This document shows, in pieces, positions 47,135-58,159 of a stretch of DNA of 64,000 nt; position 1 is the first letter of the stretch, and each line of letters begins with the position of its first letter. The stretch comes from Paroedura picta (taxonomy: Eukaryota > Chordata > Lepidosauria > Squamata > Gekkonidae): NCBI RefSeq assembly GCF_049243985.1, contig NC_135373.1:96095213-96159212 (forward strand). Reading direction: 5' to 3'. The position numbers and the translations under genes are program-made. The notes under the pieces were generated by a model, which had not been told where the DNA came from, did not search any database, and saw nothing but the letters and a program-made list of their open reading frames with translations.

Positions 47135-47860
47135 TAAGAAGAGCCCTGCTGGATCAGACCAATGGTCCATCTAGCTCAACAACATATTTCACCCAGTGGC
47201 CAACTTTGTGTCCACAAAGAAGGCTTTCCATTAATGCTGCTTCCTAGTACAAGTGCTGAGCATTTTCTGGTTCCTTTTAGTCACCAGAAAGGACAAGAAG
47301 CCAATTCTTCATTAATCTGTCCAACTTCCTGCTATAGTTATCCTTCAGGCTGCCATTACATCCATCCACAGTGAATTTCACAATTTCAAGAACTGAAGTG
47401 AGTAAAGAACTATTTCCTTTTGTCTTGTCTGCACCTATTGCTGATCAATTTCATTGGATGCCCATTAGTTATAGTATTAAGGGAGATGAGATAATCTCTG
47501 CCTACTTTTTCTGACCCATGCCTACTTTTACAAACCTCTATCCTGACCCCTCTTTGGCGGCTTTTTCTCTAAATTAAGATGTCCCAGATTCTTCAGCATT
47601 TCCTCCTACAAAAAGTGTTCCAACCCTTTATTCATGATGGTTTTCCGCTTCTGTACTTTCTCCAGCTCTGCAAAGTACGTTTCATGATGCAGTAACTAGA
47701 ACTTCAGACAGTATTCCAAATGAGGCTGCACCATAACTCTAAACAAGGACATTACAATATGGGCTGTTTTATTTTCACTTCCTTTCCTAAATCCCCAGTG
47801 TGGAGCTTGCCTTTTCCCACATAGCAACTTTATCTTTTTATAGATTTATGCTATTTATGC
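47135..47860. repeat. CR1-clade LINE fragments
   Basis: It begins 'agaagagccctgctggatcagacc' (plus). From about 47560 the reverse CR1-type 3' sequence follows ('ctccagctctgcaaagta', 'cagtattccaaatgaggctgcacca', 'attacaatatgggctgttttattttcac'). These are two old fragments. Confidence 0.65.
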
Positions 47861-48107
47861 AGGCCCATCCACAGGATGTTCCAAAAGGGGGGAGGGTTGC
47901 AATACATTCCAGAACCCTTGTGAAGCTTCTTAATTACTTCTGTCACTTTTTCATGAATTTTAAAACTCCTTTTCTATTATTTTTCTCTTGTACCACTTGT
48001 AAAAGACTTTCATTGATTCGATGACTAGCTTTTTTTCCCCCAGGGAATTAACCCCCCCAATCTCCCCCCGCCTTGTGCACGGCCTTGTATTTATGCTATC
48101 ACTGGCC

Positions 48108-48298
48108 ATAGCTCAGCAACAGAGCACATGTTTTGCATGTAGAAGGTCCAAAGTTTAATTCCTGCCATCTCTGAGTAGAAGGATCTTGGGGTAGCAGGAC
48201 TGAGAAAAAAAATCTGTGCAATTGCTTGGTTTGCTAGTCTGTGGCAAAGGCACTGAGAGCCAGTGTAGCAGAGTATTGGACTGGGATCTGTGAGAAAC
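48108..48298 (+). repeat. tRNA-like SINE and a Sauria SINE head
   Basis: 'gccatagctcagcaacagagcaca' plus 'catgtagaaggtccaaagtttaattcc' is a tRNA-like head. From 48253 'gagccagtgtagcagagtattggactgggat' is the start of a Sauria SINE, cut by the element at 48299. Confidence 0.6.
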
Positions 48299-48600
48299 TA
48301 GGGGCCATTCTGCACAACTGCTAATGTAGCTAATTTTGAGCGCTATCGAAAAGCGCTGCAATTAATAGCGGCAGGTCTTGGTAACGTACACAGGCGTTTT
48401 TCTTGGAAAAAAGGCTCTCCCACAAGCACTGTTCTCATAACACACAAGTTTCTGGTCTCACCATAATTGCAACAAAGGAGGCGATATTTTTCTGTACTTC
48501 CTCCCACTCCTGGCCGTCAATCACACCTAGCAGCCAATGAACTGTTGTGTTCGTGCTTCCCTTTAAAAACTGTTGCCCCCATTCTACCACAGAAGCTTGC
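48299..48600. mobile_element. Second copy of the TAGGGGCCATTC element, one-ended
   Basis: It starts taggggccattctgcac and continues as the reverse complement of the right part of 27511-28393, for example the 'cgctat.gaaaagcgct' and 'ggctctcccac.agc.ctgttctc' segments. The distal end is not found. Confidence 0.65.
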
Positions 48601-50062
48601 TGGGTGACTGTTGAGTCCTCAGACTCCATCGTCTGAATAGCTAGACATTCCAGTGACCCTCCCTGTCTTTCCTTTAACGTATTCACTTATCCTTCCTGTT
48701 CACCTGCCCACCGGCTCACTAATGAGCTCTCCCAGAATTCCCTCCTCTATAATTGCCATAGGGGCAGAATTGGTCCTCTCATGTGACAAAGAGGGCTCTG
48801 CTTAAAGCCATTGTTGAAAATACTGTATGTGGCTTTAAGAATGGACTCCCTTCTCTTTTGGAGAAGTTTCAATACTTAAGGGTTGCTGCTCAAAGGCGTC
48901 TGCAACCAGGGCCTGGGTTGTCATAGGAACAAGCCACATGCTTCCTTCCTGTGCAGGAAGGGGCACCTCATTGTAACAGACAACAGCTATTTTAAGTATT
49001 GTGCAGTGGAGAAATTTCATGACATTTGCAAATGGAGTTTAATGGCATTTGTTTTCCTGATTTTTAATATTATGTTAAAAAGAGCATTCAGGTATTTTCC
49101 TTCCATTACATGCCTTTTAAATGCCAATCTCTTGCCAGTACTTTGTAGATCTAAATCCTTATAATTCACCGCCTGTAATATTGGCTTCATACTGATTGTA
49201 GTGGAGCTATTGAAGGCCGGAATGGGTTGTGATAGCAGCTGTTGAGTAACAGAACTACATATGTGATGGTTTATTATTGAAGCACTGTGTTTTTGCCTTG
49301 GTTTGGCATGAAAGGAAGTTTGTGACCTAGATGTGGTTTGCTATCAGAGGGGCTCTGCTTAATGCCACAGCAGTGTGAAACATTTTCTTTTAGAAAAGAT
49401 GGTGAGGCTAAACATATCAATATTTTGGCTCAAGCTGTTCCTGTACTGCAAATCAGCTTGTACTTTCTTAAAAAAAAATACACCACCATGAAACTTGATC
49501 AACCCTTTCAATGGGTTTTAAAAATCCTAGAACCAGCTGCAGGCCATGTCCTCATAGATGATGCCTGTCATGTAGTTGACTAACTATAGGACCCATGGGA
49601 GGTGTAGCAAAATGTTGACATATGATTGCTATTATTGTTTACTGCCAAGAGAACACATGTGGGTAATGTTGATGGGATACATATTTTTTTACCGTTCATG
49701 CTACCATGGCACAAAAAAGTTCATAGGTGGGAATATGAGTGGCTATTAAGGAAGTCAGGGCTTGCTCCTGCAACTGTTGCAAACTGTTAGACTCCTTAAT
49801 TGTTGGAATTAATAGACAGGAGTGACACTTTATGCTGTTTTCCCTTTCCTCTGGGCATGGCAGATCCTGTACATGGGATACAGGACAAGATAACTGTGAT
49901 TATGTCAGGCTGCTATTACAGACTGTATATAAAATCACAGTCCAGCTGTTGTACCTTTGGACCCAACAGATTTTTTTCTTTCCTATCAATGCTACTCACT
50001 TTTATGCTTATGCAAATATTTAGATGGCTACACCTCAGATTTAATTTTTTCTTTTGCAACAG

Positions 50063-50147
50063 AAGCTCAGCTAAGGACTCGGCTAAGAGCCTCACCAGAT
50101 TAATCTTTCTGCTGGCTGGCAACTTCCTCTACTGAGGCCAGGTGACC
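50063..50147 (+). other. ARHGDIB: ARHGDIB exon 2, 5' untranslated part
   Basis: The acceptor 'ttttttcttttgcaacag' at 50062 has a strong pyrimidine tract. From there 85 bases precede the ATG at 50148. Confidence 0.65.
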
Positions 50148-50325
50148 ATGACTGAGAAAGACCCAGAGGTGCATGTGGAAGATGATGATGATGAGCTTGA
50201 CAGCAAACTGAACTATAAGCCCCCACCTCAGAAGACGCTTCAGGAACTGCAGGAACTGGACAAGGATGATGAGAGTCTTGCAAAGTACAAGAAGTCCCTG
50301 CTGGGAGATACACCTGTAGTGGCAG
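50148..50325 (+). CDS. ARHGDIB: ARHGDIB coding exon 1 (residues 1-59)
   Basis: This gene encodes Rho GDP-dissociation inhibitor 2 (RhoGDI-beta), a cytosolic protein that extracts prenylated Rho/Rac GTPases from membranes and keeps them in the GDP state. The exon reads MTEKDPEVHVEDDDDELDSK, then LNYKPPPQKTLQELQE and so on, the flexible regulatory arm. The DELD-S motif at 15-19 matches the caspase site of mammalian ARHGDIB. The ATG at 50148 is preferred over a GTG two codons before it because the family starts MTEK. The donor is 'gcag|gtatgg'. The whole protein, joined over five coding exons, is 200 residues; the human protein is 201. Confidence 0.96.
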
Positions 50326-51006
50326 GTATGGCCCACTGGTGGTGCTGTCAGGACACAGCTGACTTATGTCAACCCCATATGGTTCAGAGGTAGTTTGCCA
50401 TTGCCTGCCTCTGCATCATGACCCTGGTAATCCTTGGGTTGATCCTGCTTTGCTTCCAAGGTCTGACAAGATCTGGCTAGCCTGGGCAATCCAGGGCAGG
50501 GCCTGTAGCAGAAGATCCTTCAGAGTTGGGATGAAGCCAGTATTGGCATGCATTGTACAGGGGAACTGGTATTATCTCAAGTAGAAGTGCCGTCTGATAA
50601 GTGGGGAATGGAGTCATGGTTTACTTGTTTAGTTTTGGTACTTGATAGGAGGGAAGATCACCTTCTGAACTCGTGACTTACTAGACATTGTTTACTCTTC
50701 CTTATATTAAAAACCACACTCTGTTTTCTCTTGATTAATGGCCTTTGTTTTCAGGGTTAATGTTAGAACATTGATTTAGTATGTGAAAAACCCTGGTTCC
50801 CAGCATTTACAATTATTAGTGGGAAATCGTTTGTAAATCTGGGCAATGCTTCAATCCTAGACAGCCCCAGCAAACCAGGCTGGCAGGATCATGTGGCCTC
50901 TTGCAGCAATCATACATGTGCTATGTGCTTCTGTTTTAACATGGCCACAATGCAGATCTTTCTGTCTGATTGACAAACTGACTGTCTCTGCTTCCTGACC
51001 CCACAG

Positions 51007-51090
51007 ATCCCACAGTTCCCAATGTGGTTGTCACTCGTCTTACACTGGTATGTGACTCTGCTCCTGGGCCAATCACCATGGATCTCACTG
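51007..51090 (+). CDS. ARHGDIB: ARHGDIB coding exon 2
   Basis: It reads [20 protein letters not shown] then GPITMDLTG, the start of the immunoglobulin-like domain that holds the prenyl tail. The acceptor is 'ctgaccccacag' and the donor 'actg|gtaagt'. Identity to the human exon is very high. Confidence 0.96.
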
Positions 51091-51319
51091 GTAAGTGCAA
51101 TTCTCTTCCTTTTGCTGCATAATGCAATGAAATGGGACTTGTGGCCCAAGTTTCAGACCAAGAACGTGTCTGAAATTATTTTCCTGTTTGAAGTTGATCC
51201 TGTGAAAACTAAGGGGAATAATATTCCCTGGGGCAGTAGCAATAGCTAAGCTTTATCTTTTGTATAATGCATTTCAAGCATTCAGAACACTTCATATGCA
51301 TTATCTTGTTGATCTATAA

Positions 51320-51600
51320 AGGTAAAGGTATCCCCTGTGCAAGCACTGGGTCATGTCTGACCCTTGGGGTGTCGCCCTCTAGCGTTTTCATGGCAGACTC
51401 AATACAGGGTGGTTTGCCAGTGCCTTCCCCAGTCATTACCGTTTACCCCCCAGCAAGCTGGATACTCATTTTACCAACCTCAGGAGGATGGAAGGCTGAG
51501 TCAACCTTGAGCCGGCTGCTGGGATCGAACTCCCAACCTCATAGGCAGAGCTTCAGACTGCATGTCTGCTGCCTTACCACTCTGCGCCACAAGAGGCTCT
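51320..51600 (-). repeat. tRNA-headed SINE (copy 4)
   Basis: Reverse full-length copy with a perfect 13-bp duplication, ttgttgatctata, at 51307-51319 and 51601-51613. It lies in an ARHGDIB intron. Confidence 0.92.
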
Positions 51601-52026
51601 TTGTTGATCTATACAACAACAGTATAAAATAGGGCGATACTATGATAGCCACATTACAGATACACTTTAGACTTTCAGGGATACCAAAACGCTGCAGGGG
51701 TGGGGAATCTGTTGAAATGATCTGCCCCGCAGCCAGATGGATTCAAATGACAATTAAAACAATTAGAATCAGAGCTAAAATACACAATTAAAAAAATTAA
51801 CAACAAGGAGGAGGGATCACTGAGGGAACACCAAATGAAACAAAAAATCTTCACTCACTGGCAGGAGGTAGCAACAGATGTGGGAGAGTGGTGGGTGCCA
51901 CTATGGAGAAGGCCCCCTGTCAGGTTGACTTCCCTCTAATCTGAGAAGGGGCACTTGATGCAGGGCCTGCAAAGATGACTGTTGTGGTCTGTCGGGTTCA
52001 TGAGGGTGGTACCAAACCATATAGGG

Positions 52027-52162
52027 CAGGGGTAGTCAAACTGCGTCCCTCCAGATGTCCATGGACTACAATTCCCAGGAGCCCCTGCCAGCATTCGCTG
52101 GCAAGGGCTCCTGGGAATTGTAGTCCATGGACATCTGGAGGGCCGCAGTTTGACTACCCCTG
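52027..52162. mobile_element. hAT-type palindromic MITE, CAGGGGTAG ends
   Basis: Perfect 8-bp duplications atataggg flank the element. Its two arms ('ggtagtcaaactgcgtccctcc' and the reverse) are inverted copies, so the whole element is nearly palindromic. It is the best-preserved of four copies in the window. Confidence 0.92.
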
Positions 52163-52969
52163 ATATAGGGGCTTTAAAGGTCAGCACCAGCACCTTGAAT
52201 CATGCTTGTAATCAAACTGAGAGTGTGCATAGATGGGCCAAAACTAGAATAATATTTAATTGTTTTAATGATGTTTGTTTGGTGTTAAGGTTTTTAAAAT
52301 GTGTTTGTAGAGCAATAGTGAGTTGTTGGTGGCCACAATGAATTTGTGGCTTACCCATTATGATCCACTAGTTCACATGCATATCCTAAATGTTCTGTTC
52401 TTTTTTAAACTTGTTGAAGAAAATATAACGTGACAATGAAATCACAGGTTGTAGAAATGTCCCCAAATTACAGAGTTTCAGGTTTTGCACAGGCTGGTGC
52501 TTGTTCTAGCACCTTCTTAGGGAACGGTTTCTGGTTCAGACTACAGCAACAGTCCCTTAGAAACTGCAGAGCCAAATAGCCCTTAGTGTTCCTAAGTTCA
52601 GCGCTACCAAAAGGGTCGGGCCTCACCTAATATGGGCTTCTTATTAGCAGCAGGAAGCCACAGCTTAGCAGAGTTTCCATGCTTCCTCTTTAGCTGCAAT
52701 CTCTGAAAGAAGCAGAACCACAAACACTTAAAAAAAACCTTTATGCAGCCAGTTTGTGTGACACACCTACATTCATCTTATGCTTGCCTAGCAACGGCCA
52801 TCCTCTTGCATAGCTTCCTTTTCCAGAGGAAATTGTGAAAGAGAACCTTTCAGTGTGCCGTGCCTCCCTCATGAAGTCTGTTGGAATGACACAAAAGTAG
52901 ACCCTGTGGACACAGACACGTCAGCAGGCAGCCATAAATGGCTCCAGAAACTGGGCATAGGCAATAATA

Positions 52970-53030
52970 AATGTGTGCGTGTGTCTGTGTGTGTATATAT
53001 ATGTGTGTGTGTGTCTACAGATTTATTTAT
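52970..53030. repeat. (TG)n microsatellite
   Basis: Interrupted gtgtgt/tatata repeats of about 55 bp. A second TG run lies near 54665-54682. Confidence 0.75.
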
Positions 53031-54049
53031 AACATTTCAGCGTAATAGAACAATATTAAAACATTTTAAACATTTTAAAACAGTCTAATAATTTACGTTA
53101 AAAACAGTTAAGGAACTCACTGCCTCCTCTCCGATGGGAGAGAGTGGGAGGTAATGTGCTTTGCTGTTAAAGTACCAAGTGGGCGTTCTGATGCTTGTCT
53201 TCGTATAGGCAGATGTCACTGTGTAGAGGCAGGCATTGGCAAACTGCCTCTGTTAGTTTCTTGTCCTTTATAGGCATTCATCTGTCTGCAGGTACTTATG
53301 CATTTTTCTACCCAGGGACAGGTTTTCATGGCTCTCCTGTTGATGGTGGGGCTGCAAATAAAGCATGGCAGTAATAGGGATCCCACATGGCAGGTTTCCC
53401 TGCCCCAGTCACCCAGAAGTGGCCATCCCACCAGAGCTTTTGCAGTTCTTCCCTTTCAATCAGCACTAGAATGTTGGTAGATTAAGATGCCATTTTCCCG
53501 ATAGGTGTTAGCGTTTCTCTGAATTCTCATCAAGTCTCTCTCTGCTTTCCTTATGGGGGGTAGTCCTTTTCCCTTATGCCTCTTTTCTAGATGCTAGACG
53601 TTTACTTAAGAAAAAAAGCTGGGAATTCAGAGAAACTCTTAACAGCTACCAGAAAAATTGTATATCGATATAATGATATTCCATAACTGATAAAAAAATT
53701 AAAGACTCATACTGGGCAGGCGTAGGAAATGGATGCCATGGGGACAGATGTGAAAGAATGGCTGCCATGAGGACCAGAAAATCTGAATTTTCCCACCCAC
53801 ATATCAGCCATTCAGGCTTTACTGAACTCTTTGCCCAAACAGCAGGTTTGAGAAAGACTGGAGAAAAGCTAGGGAAGCACTGGAGATATGCAAATGCAGT
53901 ATGATGCTGTGAGGAAACATGCAGAAAACCCCACCATCCACAAGCACTGCATGCACAGGTGACCCATGTGGAAGTCACCACAGATACTTAAGGCACATTG
54001 ACAGTAAAGATTTTAGCTAGTTGTGGGAAGCCTGAGAACCAAGAGTGTA

Positions 54050-54330
54050 AAGGTAAAGGTAAAGGTATCCCCTGTGCAAGCACCGAGTCATGTCTGACCC
54101 TTGGGGTGACGCCCTCTAGCGTTTTCATGGCAGACTCAATACGGGGTGGTTTGCCAGTGCCTTCCCCAGTCATGACCGTTTACCCCCCAGCAAGCTGGGT
54201 ACTCATTTTACCGACCTCGGAAGGATGGAAGGCTGAGTCAACCTTGAGCCGGCTGCTGGGATTGAACTCCCAGCCTTATGGGCAAAGCTTTCAGACGGCT
54301 GCCTTACCACTCTGCGCCACAAGAGGCTCT
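54050..54330 (-). repeat. tRNA-headed SINE (copy 5)
   Basis: Reverse copy with a perfect 12-bp duplication, accaagagtgta, at 54038-54049 and 54331-54342. It lies in an ARHGDIB intron. Confidence 0.92.
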
Positions 54331-54906
54331 ACCAAGAGTGTACTGAAAGGCAAAAAACAGTTCTGGAAATGGCAGGCAGACTTTGACTCCCAATGGAGAT
54401 GGGAATAGAGAAAGGAAAAGGACCCAACCCCCCTGGCCTCCCCCCTCCCCCCCAGTGGAGGGGGGAAAGAAAGGAACGGCAGCTTATGCCCACCCTCATT
54501 CTCACGACTGCGGCAGCAGGGCCTACCACAGCTACTGTGGCTGCCACTCACTTCATATAGGATAGCCTTGTGCAAGAGTGGCCCTCCCAGGCCAGTGGCT
54601 CATTGGGATTTTTCTCCGGTGGTCTCAATGGTCAATCTGCCCCTGGTGGGAACTCTAGTGGAACTTGTGTGTGTGTGTGTGAATATTAGACACATCTAGC
54701 AGAGGAATCCCCTCCACACTTAACAATCCCCAGGATTTTGTAACAGTTAAGCTGGAATAAAATGTCAGTAGCATAGGTATGCCTAGACGTGGAGATGTTT
54801 GGAAAATGCTTCAGCTTGCTATGGTCAGAGGAGAAAGTGGGGGCATTTATTCTTTTGTCTGTGGCAAGATTAAATGAAAGATTGCTTGTTTTTTCCCCTC
54901 CTATAG

Positions 54907-54983
54907 GGGACCTTGAGGCTCTCAAGAAAAAGACTTTTGTGCTAAAGGAATGTGCTGAATACAGAATCAAGATCCATTTCAAA
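54907..54983 (+). CDS. ARHGDIB: ARHGDIB coding exon 3
   Basis: It reads (G)[19 protein letters not shown] then IKIHFK. The acceptor is 'ttcccctcctatag' and the donor 'aaa|gtgagt'. It adds central strands of the immunoglobulin-like domain; one extra Lys and an unusual Cys (CAEY against GSEY in human) are visible. Confidence 0.95.
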
Positions 54984-55359
54984 GTGAGTCCAATGGTTTT
55001 CCTTTGGTATGTTCCACAGTTACAGAATAAAAATGCCTATGGGAGGGTAGGGCAAATCTGCATGGTGTTGGTAAACATATCTTGTGCTGTCACTTTAAAA
55101 CTGCTGCCAATTTCTAAGCATTTATTGTGTACCCCCAGTAATGGATTATTCCATTCTGGAAAGATTATTCATAGGTTCTGGGTGTTCTTAAACCTTATCT
55201 CAGTGTGCTGATGAATTATTTGTTTGTTGACTTGCATAGATTTCTCCCACTCCTTTAATGTTACACAGTAATAATATGTTATGGAGATTCTTACGGTGGT
55301 ATAAAAGTCACAGGGGAATGGCTCAAAGAATGGCACAATTACTCTTGAAATACTACAAT

Positions 55360-55440
55360 CCTATGCAGAATTACCTCAGTCTAAATGCATTGATTTCAAT
55401 GCATTTAAGACTGGAGTAATTCTTGATAGGATTGCACTTT
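55360..55440. repeat. Small palindromic MITE ('caatcctatgcag...ggattgca')
   Basis: The left 'acaatcctatgcagaattac' and right 'gtaattcttgataggattgca' are inverted, with the inner pair 'cagtctaaatgcattga' and 'tcaatgcatttaagactg'. It is the same family as 4822 and 45975. Confidence 0.7.
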
Positions 55441-55919
55441 AAACTGCCTAAATCCAAAACAATGAATCAGGTGGAAAAAGGGGTTTGTTTGGGTAGGCGG
55501 TATGATTCTTTCTTGGAACCATTTATACTTTTGGTAAGCTCTCTCAGTCTATTCCCTGCATGACTGTGGTTTTTATAGACAATTAAATTGGCCTGTTTAC
55601 ACAAAAGGCATACCCCCCTGATATTTACGTAGAAAAGCGGTTGCTCTGTGCTAACAATGTCATGTTAACAGTACAGTTGTTACAAGGAATTATTCTATCC
55701 CCCCCCCCAATTTCTTTTAGTCTACATCCTGTACAATGCCATATTAAATGGGTTGGATCCAAGGAGTTTTTCCACTGGTGAGATAGGGAGGAAGGGATCC
55801 CCTTTGACCCCCAAAGGGGATGCTGGGAATCATGGGGCATATGTGGAGAAAAAACCAGACGTCCAAGGCTGGAACACTCAGCCCTGAGTAGGGTGCAATA
55901 TAGAAGGGAAGCTAATTTA

Positions 55920-56195
55920 GATAGATGATAGCTATTTTACTTGGCCCAACTGTAGGCCTGGTGGAAGAGCTCCATTTTACAGGCCCTGCAGAACTTGGTG
56001 AGTTCCAACAGGACCCTAATATCTTCTGGAAGTTCATCCCACCAGGCAAGAGCCAGGGCTGAAAAGGTCCTGACTGTGGTTGAGACCAGCTGACCCTCCC
56101 TGGGGATGGAGACCACTGACCTGTTCATGTTAGATGAGCATAATGCTCTTCTGGTGACGTATTTGGAGAGAAGGTCCCTTAGGTATGCAGATACA
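55920..56195 (-). repeat. L3/CR1-like LINE 3'-region copy
   Basis: 'ggaagagctccattttacaggccctgcagaacttg', 'caccaggcaagagccagggc' and 'ggttgagaccagctgaccctccc' match the copies at 3.3 and 17.3 kb. Confidence 0.6.
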
Positions 56196-56489
56196 TTTTC
56201 TTCTTGTTAAGATTTAATTGGTAGGAAAAGTCATTTTCTTGTACCTCACTATTTTCCACAAGAAAATGTCTTGCCCTGCCACTGAAATCAGAAATGGTGC
56301 CATAAATGGAGAACATAAAAATGCAGAAGGCATAGTTTTATCACAACAATATACCAACTTGACGAAAAATGGAAACCAGGATGGCCAAGATCGACCTCTG
56401 CACTATCGGTGTTTAGTTATGGTAGACATTATTCTCTTTGGCATTTCACATGAGCACCTGTTTATGCCAGAGTTCCATGGCAATGCAGC

Positions 56490-56690
56490 GCTTTCAGCAG
56501 GGCTAGACTAAGAACATCCAGGTTCAAATCCCCATTCAACCATGGTGCTCACTGGCTGATCTTGGGCCACTTACTCTCTCTCAGCCTAACTTACCTCACA
56601 GGATGGTTGGGAAGACAAAAGGTAGGAGAAATTTGTTACGTTAAGCTCCTTAAGGAAGGGTAGGATAGAAAAGAGATAGGTAGACAGAAC
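56490..56690 (+). repeat. Sauria-like SINE
   Basis: 'ccaggttcaaatccccattcaaccatgg' (B-box-like), 'ctgatcttgggccacttactctctctcagcctaacttacctcacagg' and the 'ttaagctccttaaggaagggtaggata' tail identify it. Confidence 0.75.
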
Positions 56691-56990
56691 CAGCTTGGAA
56701 CTTAGCACTAGCCCATGGTAAATGTCTGACGAAGAAAAGAAGAAATACTGCCACAGGTAAAAGGACATTGGAAAACCTGGTCAAAGCACAGGTTCACACA
56801 TTGGAGCTTCCTGGGGGGGGGTTATTGGGGAATGGGGTGACTCCCCCCCCTGTTTTCTACTTTAGCAGCCAAAAAATGTGGATGAAGGATAGGAAGGTCA
56901 TAAGAAAGGAGGAGGGAAAAATGAGGAAAGAAGGACAGCAGAAATGTGATCTTAAGAGCTGCTTCAATTTGCTGTGCTTTTCTCTTGCAG

Positions 56991-57054
56991 GTAAATAAGG
57001 AAATTGTATCTGGCTTGAAATATGTGCAGCATACTTTCCGGACAGGGGTGAAGG
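56991..57054 (+). CDS. ARHGDIB: ARHGDIB coding exon 4
   Basis: It reads VNKEIVSGLKYVQHTFRTGV then K, next to the prenyl-binding pocket. The acceptor is 'tgcttttctcttgcag' and the donor 'aagg|gtgagt'. Confidence 0.96.
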
Positions 57055-57410
57055 GTGAGTAAAAATGGACTATTTTGCCCTTGTCTTCAGCCCCACTTCC
57101 CCACTTCCCAGTTTCCCTACACCAGCAATACTATACTTCTTATTCTGTAATGAAGCATAACTCAGTATGCTGTAGGTAATCTCACACTCAAATGGAGGTT
57201 GAGTAGTATTGCTTTTAGTTGAGGTAGACTTTTTTTTTATCTTACCTTTTTTTGCAAGTGAGGGCTCATTTGAGACAAAGGGATACCAGTCATCTGATCT
57301 ATGTGGCCTGATGTAATTGCCTTAATTGCCTGTGTTTCAGTTTATCCTGGCGTGTCTTTGCTTAACTCCCCCATGACAGACTCTTTTCTTGTGGTCTGTT
57401 TTTTTCCTAG

Positions 57411-57610
57411 TGGACAAAGCTACATTCATGGTGGGCAGCTATGGGCCACGGCTAGAGGAATATGAGTTCATGACCCCTCTTGAGGAGGCACCCAAGGGCA
57501 TGGTGGCTCGAGGAAACTATCGCAACAAGTCCTTCTTCACCGACGATGATAAGCACGACCATCTCACCTGGGAATGGAACTTGGCCATCAAGAAAGAGTG
57601 GACAGAATGA
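57411..57610 (+). CDS. ARHGDIB: ARHGDIB coding exon 5 (C-terminal)
   Basis: It reads (V)[19 protein letters not shown], then [17 protein letters not shown], and ends SIKKEWTE-like (AIKKEWTE) with TGA at 57608-57610. The C-terminal WTE motif is typical of RhoGDIs. The acceptor is 'gtttttttcctag'. All five coding exons sum to 603 bases with no frame break, so the gene looks functional. Confidence 0.97.
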
Positions 57611-58155
57611 GTTCCTCCTCATTTGCTTCCCTTTGCTTCCTCCTGCCTATTGCGCTGTATTATTCCAGGTGTGCCAGTCCTTGGCACCTGCATGCCACAC
57701 TTAGTCCACCCAACCCCCTTACCGTCTCAAGAGATTCTGTTAACACAGGCCTTTGGACAGGCTCTGTCTCTCCTGCTGCTGCAGTGGAAACAATTGCAAG
57801 GAATTAAAACTGAGATTGAACACACTCCTTGCTTACATTTGCACGGGATCTGTCCTTGAAGTGCCTTTGCTAAGAAGACACACCTGCCCAACCCTAGTGC
57901 TATCAGGGCAAATAGATTGATGACACCTGACCCCAATGTAATGATATTTTACTGTTAGCCTTTCCCCCCTCATAGTCTACATTCACTGGACATGTCTTTG
58001 CCCTTAGGTGGACTGTATTTCAATTCAGCTTAAGTGCAATTCTCAAAATTATATTTGGAAATTTTGCCTTCTAAGGTAACAGGAGACACAGTTCCTGTCC
58101 TGTCCTGTCACATTTTCAATGTCTTTGAAAATAAAGCCAGTTTTGTTCTTTGCCT
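57611..58155 (+). terminator. ARHGDIB: ARHGDIB 3' untranslated region and poly(A) signal
   Basis: The region after the stop is open to an AATAAA at 58130-58135, the first good hexamer. The end of the transcript is placed about 15-20 bases beyond and is approximate. Confidence 0.75.
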
Positions 58156-58159
58156 CAGA